Below, piece by piece: positions 7,760 through 14,571 of a stretch of 15,422 bases of DNA (within the stretch, counting starts at the first letter, position 1; every line of letters starts with the position of its first letter). The translations under genes and the position numbers were made by a program. The stretch is taken from the NCBI GenBank assembly GCA_025451595.1, contig JANWKD010000032.1:1-15422 (forward strand), read 5' to 3'. This DNA is from Candidatus Babeliales bacterium. Its GTDB lineage: Bacteria; Babelota; Babeliae; Babelales; JANWKD01. Under the pieces are notes generated by a model, which saw nothing but the letters and a program-made list of their open reading frames with translations, did not search any database and was not told the origin of the DNA.

Positions 7760-9535
7760 ATGAAAATAGAGATTAGACGTATTAATAATAAAATCAGTAT
7801 GTTCCTATTTTTTTTCTATATATTGGTAGGAATTATAGTTGCACGCCTGTTTTATCTCCAGGTTTATTTAAATTCAGACTTTTACTATCGTTGTCAGCAA
7901 AATTTTTTACGCTTTGAAACGACGGTTCCTCCACGTGGCAATATTCTTGATTGCAATGGGAAATTGCTTGCCACCAATAGGCCCATCGCACATATCTACT
8001 GGCAAGGCACCGGAAACAAATTTTTAACGTCTGACCAAATTAATACGATTCAAACAATTGAAACAATAGTACAAAAACCTTTACTAAAATCATTACATCA
8101 ATCATTACAGCATATTGAAAAAACATCGAGGCAACTTTGTTTATGTTCAGAGGTCACTCTTGATCAACTGAGTAAAATAACGGAATTATTTCCCGCGAAC
8201 CATAATATTCTTATCAAGACACATTTTAAAAGATATTACCCTTATCAGACGGTAGCTAGTCATATTTTAGGATATATCAATCAAATGAATGAAGAAGCTA
8301 TGGGGAAAATGGGATTGGAGAAACTTTTTGAAAACGTTTTGCAAGGTCAACCAGGAAAAATATCTAAAATTATCAATTCAGTTGGAACGAATATTTATCA
8401 AGAAGAAATAAAAAAATCATTAGCAGGCCAGAATATTGTCTCAACTATAGATTTAGACCTGCAGTTATTGGCTGAGTTATCCTTTCCCGAGCATTATAAT
8501 GGAGCTTTTATTATACTAGATCCTGCCACCGGCGCCATTAAATCTCTTGTTTCCCGGCCACATTTTGATCCTTCACTCTTTTTGGAACCAATAGAAGTTG
8601 ATCAATGGCAGTATCTGCAAACAGGAAATCCTTTTTTAAATAGAGCTTTTAACGCATGCTATCCACCTGCATCTATTTTTAAATTAGTAACCGTTTCAGC
8701 GGCTTTAGAAGAGAATCTTATTTGCGCAGATACCATGATCTATTGCCGAGGATTCATTCGGTTCAAAGGAAGGTCGTATCATTGCAATAACAGAGCAGGT
8801 CATGGCTCTATATCGGTTGTAGATGCGCTTGCTCAATCATGTAATATATTATTTTTTGAAATTGCGAAACGAATCTCTATCGATACGCTGGCCGACTATG
8901 GCGCGCGATTTGGATTAGGCAGAAAAACAAATATTTTATTTCAAGAAAAAATCGGACTCGTTCCAACAAATCAATGGAAATTGGCAGAAAAAAAAGAACG
9001 TTGGTGGCCAGGTGAAACGTTATCAGCTGCAATTGGCCAAAGTTATCTATTAGTAACACCCATTCAAATTGCTTGTATGATTGCGTCAATTTTTGAAGGC
9101 TATTTAATCAAACCACGAATTTTAGTAAATGAGCCAATCGAAAAACAGCCAATTTCGATCAGCAAGAACACGCTCGAATTTCTCCGATTAAGCATGAAGG
9201 AAACGGTAGATCGCGGCACCGGTCTTAAAGCAGGTAAAATTAAGGACATCTCCGTATATGCAAAAACTGGCACAGGGCAAACGAGTTCGCTTGAAAAAAG
9301 AAATTTAGGTAACGAATTCTTAGAACACGCCTGGTTTGTAGCGCAATTTATCTACAAGAATAATAACCCCCTTATTATTGTCATATTGATAGAACATGCA
9401 GGAACATCGCGAATTGCAACGCAAGCCGCAAAAAAATTCTTTATTGATTATAGAAATTATATGAATTTAAACCAATCAGAAGTGAATGAAAGCCTGAACT
9501 CTTTGATGATAAATGAAAACGAAAAAGTTTCTTAA
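7760..9535 (+). CDS. mrdA: Penicillin-binding protein 2 (peptidoglycan transpeptidase, elongasome)
   Basis: A 591-residue class B PBP that cross-links peptidoglycan during lateral wall growth, normally with RodA and MreBCD. A single N-terminal membrane anchor (about 12-35) is followed by the dimerisation domain motif PPRGNILDCNGKLLATN (57-73). The non-catalytic segment HILGYINQMNEEAMGKMGLE resembles PBP2 more than FtsI. The transpeptidase motifs are complete: SIFK with nucleophile Ser305, SCN (360-362) and KTGT (502-505). LVSRPHFDPSLF and the W-PGET/AIGQ-TPIQ region also favour PBP2 over the septal FtsI. The start lies 4 nt after the xer stop and has no visible Shine-Dalgarno, which suggests translational coupling. 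The TAA stop overlaps the A-run that acts as the U-tract of the opposing ribosomal-protein terminator. No rodA or mre gene is in the window. Confidence 0.88.
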   Translation: MKIEIRRINNKISMFLFFFYILVGIIVARLFYLQVYLNSDFYYRCQQNFLRFETTVPPRGNILDCNGKLLATNRPIAHIYWQGTGNKFLTSDQINTIQTIETIVQKPLLKSLHQSLQHIEKTSRQLCLCSEVTLDQLSKITELFPANHNILIKTHFKRYYPYQTVASHILGYINQMNEEAMGKMGLEKLFENVLQGQPGKISKIINSVGTNIYQEEIKKSLAGQNIVSTIDLDLQLLAELSFPEHYNGAFIILDPATGAIKSLVSRPHFDPSLFLEPIEVDQWQYLQTGNPFLNRAFNACYPPASIFKLVTVSAALEENLICADTMIYCRGFIRFKGRSYHCNNRAGHGSISVVDALAQSCNILFFEIAKRISIDTLADYGARFGLGRKTNILFQEKIGLVPTNQWKLAEKKERWWPGETLSAAIGQSYLLVTPIQIACMIASIFEGYLIKPRILVNEPIEKQPISISKNTLEFLRLSMKETVDRGTGLKAGKIKDISVYAKTGTGQTSSLEKRNLGNEFLEHAWFVAQFIYKNNNPLIIVILIEHAGTSRIATQAAKKFFIDYRNYMNLNQSEVNESLNSLMINENEKVS

Positions 9536-9568
9536 AAAAAAGGGATCCAATGCAATGAGCAGGATCCC
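9534..9568 (-). terminator. Intrinsic terminator of rpmB-rpsT
   Basis: Read on the minus strand, a perfect 7-bp stem GGGATCC/GGATCCC (9562-9568 with 9542-9548) encloses a 13-nt loop and is followed directly by eight U (9541-9534). It lies 27 nt after the rpsT stop. On the plus strand no U-run follows the hairpin, so it works in one direction only. Confidence 0.88.
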
Positions 9569-9595
9569 AAATTAGACCAAGAAGTTCCTAAAGAA

Positions 9596-9877
9596 CTATT
9601 TTGGAGAAGCTTTAGCGTAAGCAGTAACCTGTTTTGCTAAACGGCTGATCTTGCGTGAAGCCGTGTTTGCATGCACCGTACCTTTACCTTTTGCTCGGGC
9701 AAATTTAGATTCTGCATCCTTGAGCAAAATTTGAACTTGTTCAATATTTTGGCTTTGCTCAAGAGCAATCAATAATTTTTTTGCCGCAGTCTTTAATGAA
9801 GATTTACGAGCCAAGTTAATAGAGGTACGTTTAACATTTTGGCGTGCTTGCTTTTTTGCTGACTTAATGTTTGCCAT
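9596..9877 (-). CDS. rpsT: 30S ribosomal protein S20
   Basis: A 93-residue basic protein that binds 16S rRNA early in 30S assembly. The N-terminus MANIKSAKKQARQNVKR is the family hallmark. The C-terminal half has the conserved GTVHANTASRKISRLAKQV. Length is close to the usual 85-90 residues. AAAGG lies 6 nt before the ATG, and the gene starts 13 nt after rpmB, so it is cotranscribed with it and ends at the hairpin at 9534-9568. Confidence 0.97.
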   Translation of the reverse strand: MANIKSAKKQARQNVKRTSINLARKSSLKTAAKKLLIALEQSQNIEQVQILLKDAESKFARAKGKGTVHANTASRKISRLAKQVTAYAKASPK

Positions 9878-9890
9878 AAAAAACCTTTAA

Positions 9891-10094
9891 TTATACAACT
9901 TTTTCAATTTTTCCCGCCTTTACACACTTGGTGCAAACCGCACCTCGCTGTACAGCCCGGCCCTTGTTTTCTGCTAAGATATAACGCATTTTATGAACAT
10001 TTGGGTAAATCCAGCGTTTTACACGGTTATTAGCATGACTCACAAGATTTCCAACCTGAGGGCGCTTTTCGCAGACAGAACATATTCTTGACAT
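9891..10094 (-). CDS. rpmB: 50S ribosomal protein L28, zinc-binding form
   Basis: A 67-residue L28 of the large ribosomal subunit. Two Cys pairs, C5-S-V-C8 and C54-T-K-C57, form a four-Cys zinc site, the so-called C+ version of the protein. The core (GNLVSHANNRVKRW, then RYILAENKG) is typical of the family. AAAGGA lies 9 nt before the ATG. The gene leads a two-gene transcript with rpsT, a pairing less common than rpmB-rpmG. It is one of the few genes here that many bacteria share, so it would be useful for phylogenetic placement. Confidence 0.95.
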   Translation of the reverse strand: MSRICSVCEKRPQVGNLVSHANNRVKRWIYPNVHKMRYILAENKGRAVQRGAVCTKCVKAGKIEKVV

Positions 10095-10133
10095 GTGCCC
10101 AAATTCCTTTCATTGACAAATATATATATTGAC

Positions 10134-10161
10134 AGTTTACCCAAAATTATATTTTTTTCAA
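10134..10161 (-). promoter_or_regulatory. Possible rpmB-rpsT promoter region
   Basis: On the minus strand TTGAAA (10156-10161) and TAAACT (10134-10139) are spaced by 16 nt. A competing perfect TATAAT at 10146-10151 lacks a good -35. Between this and the rpmB Shine-Dalgarno lie two TTGACA direct copies on the plus strand (10113-10118, 10129-10134) around a TA tract. Which element is used cannot be decided by eye. Confidence 0.3.
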
Positions 10162-10229
10162 TTTATTATAGAATTAATGAGTATTTTACTTTTTACAAAG
10201 ATCTTAAAAACCCGTTAGACTATTCCGTT

Positions 10230-12872
10230 TTAAACAATCTTAAACGTTTCACGCGATTCTATTCCAAGTAAATCGTATACTTCTTGCGCATACAACGTTT
10301 CTTTTTCAAGAAGCGTTTGTGATAATATTTCTAGTTTATCCCGATTTTGCGTCAATAGTTCCAACGTCTCTTGATAACAGGTATCTAATATTTTTTTAAT
10401 TTCTGTATCAATTAATTCCATAGTTTTTTCGGAATATTTTTGACTTCCATCATGAGGATTAAAAATAAGACACCCGAGCTCGCTAGACATACCCCAATAG
10501 CAAACCATGTTACGTGCCATTTTATTGGCGGCGTCAAAGTCACTTCCAGCACCGGTAGACATCATGTTAAATACCATCATTTCCGCAACGCGTCCGCCAA
10601 GACAAACACGAATATGTGCAAGAGCTTCTTCTTTCGTTGTATTATATTTTTCACGCTCAGGCAGAGAATGCGTTGTGCCAAGAGTCATACCTCGAGGTAA
10701 AATAGTAATCTTAAATAATGGATCACTATGCATAGGTTGTAAAAGATGCATGAGCGCATGTCCTGCCTCGTGATATGCCGTAACTTTCTTATCTTCAGGG
10801 GTAAGCATCTTCGTTTTAGACTCTTTACCTAATAATACTTTATCACGCGATAAATCGATATCGTGCTGAGAAATCAGGGAGTTATCGTCTCGTTTTGCTG
10901 CCAGAAGCGCAGCCTCATTTAATAAATTTGCCAACGAAGCACCACTAAAACCAGGAGTGCCACGCGCTAATTTCGATAAATCTACTGAATCATCAAATTT
11001 CAATGCTTGTGAATGAACTTTCAATATGGCATGACGCGATTGTAAATCAGGGTAAGGGACTTCAACTTGCCTAGTAAAACGACGCATGAGCGCTTTGTCC
11101 AATTTATCCATTCTATTGGTTGCGCCAATGATAATAATTGAAGAAAATTCCGATTCAAAACCATCCATTTCTATTAATAATTGATTTAATGTTTGGTTAC
11201 GCTCCTCATTTCCTGCATGGCCACCAATGCGATGAGAACCAACGGCATCAATTTCATCGATAAAAATAATACTCGGTTTATGCTTACGAGCTTGAGTAAA
11301 CAGATCGCGAACGCGTGATGCGCCCACACCAACGTACATCTCGACAAATTCAGAACCGCTGACATTGAAGAATGGACAATTTGCTTCGCCTGCGACAGCC
11401 TTTGCCAACAATGTTTTGCCATTACCTGGTTCACCGACCAATAACACGCCGCGCGGTATCTTTGCTCCTAATCGTCGATATTTTTCAGGATTCTTAAGAA
11501 AGTCGATAACCTCTTGTAATTCTTCCTTTGCCTCTACAACGCCCGCTACATCTTTAAACGAAACTTTAATCTGTGAAGGCATAAATACTTTTGCCGTGCT
11601 ATTTCCTTTGGTCAGCGGATTGCTGGTAGCACCCACCGAATTTTGTGATTGCAGCAACATCTTGTGCGCATCGATAATATCTTTTTCAGTAACCATTTCT
11701 TGATTATTTTTTGATGCATTAATGGCAGCCTTATTAATAAGATTTGCCAAATCTGCCCCCGAAAAACCTGCAGTTTCTTGTGCAATTTTTTTCAAATCAA
11801 CCGCTTGATCAAGTTTGATCGCTTTTGCATGAATTTTTAAAATCTGCTCTCTGCTGTCTGTATCAGGAAATGGAACGTCAATACGGCGATCAAAACGACC
11901 GGGTCTTAATAGAGCTTTATCAAGCACGTCAGGCATATTCGTCGCTGCAAGAATGATAACTGATGCGTTGCTGCTGTCAAATCCATCCATCTCGGTCAAT
12001 AACTGATTTAACGTTTGTTCACGCTCATCATGCCCACCGCCAAATCCTGAACCTCGTTGACGGCCAATTGCATCAATTTCATCTATAAATATGATACTTG
12101 GCGCATGCTTACGCGCTTGCGCAAAAAGGTCACGCACACGAGCAGCCCCGACACCCACAAATACTTCAATAAAGTCGGAACCCGTTATACTAAAAAATGG
12201 ACAATTTGCTTCCCCTGCGACAGCTTTTGCAAGTAACGTTTTACCATTTCCTGGTTCACCAACGAGTAAAACACCACGAGGAATTTTTGCTCCCAAGCGC
12301 CGGTATTTTTCAGGGTTTTTAAGAAAATCGACAATATCTTTTAACTCTTGCTTAGCATCATTTGCGCCAGCTACTGAGCTGAAATTTACTTTAATAGTAG
12401 ATGGCATAAATAACTTTGCCTTATTTTTGCCCATATTAAAAATGCCGCCACCACTACTATTGCTAGAGCCACGCGTTTGCCGTAAAAAATACCAAATTGC
12501 TAACGGCAAAATTATAAATGAAAAAATCATTAAAAAGTGCCAAAAATTCAACTGCCCCGTTGGCGTTGAAACCGAAAATTCAACATTATGCTGCCGCAAT
12601 AAATCAAGGTCTTTTGGATTCTCAACAACGGTTGATTCAAAACGACTACCATCTTTTAAAACACCAAAAAGATCTTGCCCTGAAATATGAATCGATTTAA
12701 CTCGGTCACTTTCTACCAAATTGAGAAATTGAGAATATGAGATATTTTGAGATTGACGAGTATAATCGGTTAGCTTTGTCAACAATGCCAAGCAAAGTAC
12801 AAATACAATAACCGCAAAGACCATATTTTTTGGACCAGATGCAAATGGATTATTCTTAAATTTATGTTTCAT
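10230..12872 (-). CDS. ftsH: FtsH-type membrane AAA+ metalloprotease with two tandem AAA modules
   Basis: An 880-residue protein from ATG 12872, with AAAGG at 12883-12887 10 nt before it. A TTG at 12932 would add 20 residues but lacks a ribosome binding site. FtsH extracts and degrades membrane and short-lived cytoplasmic proteins. Membrane segments at about 16-33 and 112-130 enclose a periplasmic domain. AAA1 has Walker A GEPGNGKT (205-212), pore loop FVGVG (238-242), Walker B IIFIDE (260-265) and a normal second region of homology, RPGRFDRR (about 323-330). AAA2 repeats the set: Walker A 480-487, pore loop YVGVG (513-517), Walker B 535-540, but a shortened region LMRRFTRQ (595-602). The M41 protease has zinc motif HEAGH (701-705) and the third-ligand Asp778 in STGAGSD. 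Usual FtsH has one AAA and about 640 residues; the extra length is one whole AAA module. tolB and tolA lie upstream on the same strand. Confidence 0.95.
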   Translation of the reverse strand: MKHKFKNNPFASGPKNMVFAVIVFVLCLALLTKLTDYTRQSQNISYSQFLNLVESDRVKSIHISGQDLFGVLKDGSRFESTVVENPKDLDLLRQHNVEFSVSTPTGQLNFWHFLMIFSFIILPLAIWYFLRQTRGSSNSSGGGIFNMGKNKAKLFMPSTIKVNFSSVAGANDAKQELKDIVDFLKNPEKYRRLGAKIPRGVLLVGEPGNGKTLLAKAVAGEANCPFFSITGSDFIEVFVGVGAARVRDLFAQARKHAPSIIFIDEIDAIGRQRGSGFGGGHDEREQTLNQLLTEMDGFDSSNASVIILAATNMPDVLDKALLRPGRFDRRIDVPFPDTDSREQILKIHAKAIKLDQAVDLKKIAQETAGFSGADLANLINKAAINASKNNQEMVTEKDIIDAHKMLLQSQNSVGATSNPLTKGNSTAKVFMPSQIKVSFKDVAGVVEAKEELQEVIDFLKNPEKYRRLGAKIPRGVLLVGEPGNGKTLLAKAVAGEANCPFFNVSGSEFVEMYVGVGASRVRDLFTQARKHKPSIIFIDEIDAVGSHRIGGHAGNEERNQTLNQLLIEMDGFESEFSSIIIIGATNRMDKLDKALMRRFTRQVEVPYPDLQSRHAILKVHSQALKFDDSVDLSKLARGTPGFSGASLANLLNEAALLAAKRDDNSLISQHDIDLSRDKVLLGKESKTKMLTPEDKKVTAYHEAGHALMHLLQPMHSDPLFKITILPRGMTLGTTHSLPEREKYNTTKEEALAHIRVCLGGRVAEMMVFNMMSTGAGSDFDAANKMARNMVCYWGMSSELGCLIFNPHDGSQKYSEKTMELIDTEIKKILDTCYQETLELLTQNRDKLEILSQTLLEKETLYAQEVYDLLGIESRETFKIV

Positions 12873-12962
12873 GGAGATAATACCTTTAGTTATGACGTCT
12901 GCTTCAAATAAAAATATCAATAATTTAATCAAAATTCGACTACCCAGTTGATATTTATATTC

Positions 12963-13047
12963 TAATTGTACTATAAATTTAAAACTTTGAAAAGTTCTTT
13001 GTAAGTATATTATAACATTGCTTTACTGTCGATATAATTGTACTATA
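12963..13047. repeat. 13-bp direct repeat pair in the ftsH leader
   Basis: TAATTGTACTATA occurs exactly at 12963-12975 and at 13035-13047, 72 bp apart, in the 215-bp gap between tolB and ftsH. On the minus strand each reads TATAGTACAATTA and contains a -10-like TACAAT. They may be tandem promoter elements or binding sites for a regulator. Confidence 0.55.
13009..13017 (-). promoter_or_regulatory. Extended -10 element, possible ftsH promoter
   Basis: The minus strand reads TGTTATAAT, an extended -10 with a perfect hexamer. The -35 region (TTATAT) is weak, as extended -10 promoters allow. It would give ftsH a leader of about 130 nt and sits between the two 13-bp repeats of this gap. Confidence 0.4.
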
Positions 13048-13087
13048 CAAAAAATAAATTTTTACTAAATTTTTGACCTTATGGCAA

Positions 13088-14557
13088 CTATACATTAATA
13101 TTTTCAGAAACCATAACGTGACCCGACGACCATGTTGGATACACACAATACTCAGTCTCAGGAGTAAGATATAAAGATTCTTGCGTAACCATATTAAAAA
13201 GAGCAATCCTGCTTTTTGAATTTAAATCAACGCTATACGCAAGGTATTGCCCCTGAGGCGACCAGCAACTCTCATCTTTTGAACCCTCGTTAAAAGTTAA
13301 TTGTTTATGTTCTTGTGTATCAATGTTATAGGTAAAAATCTGCATAACGCCATTGATCGGTTTGCAATATGCAATCATATGATTTTTTTCACAAAAGCTA
13401 GGACTAGCGCAATACCCGTCAGTAGCAATACGCTCAAAGACTTTGGTATCGGCATGATAATAATAGATCTGGGGATACTTCGTCTCAAAATCTGAGCAAA
13501 ATATTATATCACCATTATCGCGTAATGTGGGAGAAATATTATTGCCGCTATTATGTGTTACCTGAGTAACATTAATTTTATGGGTCAATTCATCATATTC
13601 ATGACAATATAATTGACTATTTCCTGATTTTGACAGACAAAAAACAACTGCTTTTCCATCGCTTGCAAATGACGTCCACCCATTCATCCCATCCCAATTT
13701 GAAACAATACGACGGTTACCATTCATGTCAGCAGACATAAGCCGAATATTTTTAGGCGTTATCTCTGAATATAATAACAACGGATTCACCTCATTTTTAT
13801 TCCAACGGGGCGCCAGCGGCTTTCCTCCCTTGACTAACAATTGTGGTTTATACGCACAAGGGTTAGTAGCATAAATATCACGCAATATCGTATTTTTATG
13901 TTTGTACTGTTTGCAAAAAGCTATTTTAGTATGAAATATTGATTCTTGGCCAGTCAAAAGAGTCCATAATTCATTCGCTAAATAATCGGTGATTTGTTCT
14001 TTCGATAACTGAGCTATTTTTGCTTTTTTACCGGCAAGCATGGTAGCTTGTGATGCGTCATACACCCGCCAAATGAGTTCATCATGCTGCCCAGAGACAA
14101 AAATAATAAGTTGATAACCTTGCTTAAACCATTTCTCTATATCTTTTTTATGATGAACAACTTCGTTGTGTGAAATAGTGATATCAAAGCCGGTTCGCTG
14201 TTGCCCAAAGCCGTCAAGATTTTTAACAAGTGAGGGAATAACTTCATCAAGAAAAGTATCGTTTTGTTCAATAATCAACGCAATTTTCATTTTTTGAGAT
14301 GCCTTGGGCTGAACACGAATTGAAACTGCTCCTTGATCACCAGGTATATTACCTTCATTCGTGATCGCAGATACTGGATCGCAAGATTGGTTGAATGCCA
14401 CGTCTTTTAAGTTTGGCGTGTGATTTATTGGTGCCAGCTGATTAGATTTTACCTCACAAGCCGAAACTTTGGACTTATTTTTCTGGGATATTTGAAAACA
14501 AAATAGTTGATTAAAAACTATTGAAATGAGAATAATATACAATTTTTTTTTCATCAT
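13088..14557 (-). CDS. tolB: TolB, periplasmic beta-propeller of the Tol-Pal system
   Basis: A 489-residue periplasmic protein that links the Tol complex to Pal during outer-membrane constriction. A signal peptide (about 1-21, MMKKKLYIILISIVFNQLFC) is followed by a low-complexity linker to about residue 78. An N-terminal alpha/beta domain (about 88-215) includes LLTGQESIFHTKIAF, a TolB signature. The C-terminal propeller (about 260-489) has repeated blades of the type ADMNGNRRIVS, WTSFASDGKAVVF, SPTLRDNGDIIFC and CWSPQGQYLAYS. It is somewhat longer than usual TolB because of the linker. Two adjacent ATGs exist; the AGG Shine-Dalgarno fits the second (14554) better. It starts 14 nt after the tolA-like gene, as in tol operons. 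No pal gene follows; ftsH is next. Confidence 0.88.
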   Translation of the reverse strand: MMKKKLYIILISIVFNQLFCFQISQKNKSKVSACEVKSNQLAPINHTPNLKDVAFNQSCDPVSAITNEGNIPGDQGAVSIRVQPKASQKMKIALIIEQNDTFLDEVIPSLVKNLDGFGQQRTGFDITISHNEVVHHKKDIEKWFKQGYQLIIFVSGQHDELIWRVYDASQATMLAGKKAKIAQLSKEQITDYLANELWTLLTGQESIFHTKIAFCKQYKHKNTILRDIYATNPCAYKPQLLVKGGKPLAPRWNKNEVNPLLLYSEITPKNIRLMSADMNGNRRIVSNWDGMNGWTSFASDGKAVVFCLSKSGNSQLYCHEYDELTHKINVTQVTHNSGNNISPTLRDNGDIIFCSDFETKYPQIYYYHADTKVFERIATDGYCASPSFCEKNHMIAYCKPINGVMQIFTYNIDTQEHKQLTFNEGSKDESCWSPQGQYLAYSVDLNSKSRIALFNMVTQESLYLTPETEYCVYPTWSSGHVMVSENINV

Positions 14558-14571
14558 AAACCTAATTCAAT

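Noticed and set aside
9534..9568. The same hairpin as a bidirectional terminator that also serves mrdA
   Set aside because: On the plus strand the stem is followed by AAATTAGACC, not a T-run, so only the minus-strand direction is supported.
10440..10773. Plus-strand frames opposite ftsH, one ending in a Cys-rich piece (CIGCKRCMSACPAS) that looks like an iron-sulfur motif
   Set aside because: They lie antisense to the conserved M41 domain and have no ribosome site; the Cys pattern is a by-product of the complementary codons.
11365..12690. Other plus-strand frames opposite the two AAA modules
   Set aside because: Two of them look alike only because the underlying AAA modules are duplicated. 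The minus strand carries the full FtsH signature.
12873..12932. FtsH start at TTG 12932, adding 20 residues
   Set aside because: No Shine-Dalgarno precedes the TTG. ATG 12872 has AAAGG upstream and gives a normal FtsH N-terminus (MKHKFKNNPF).
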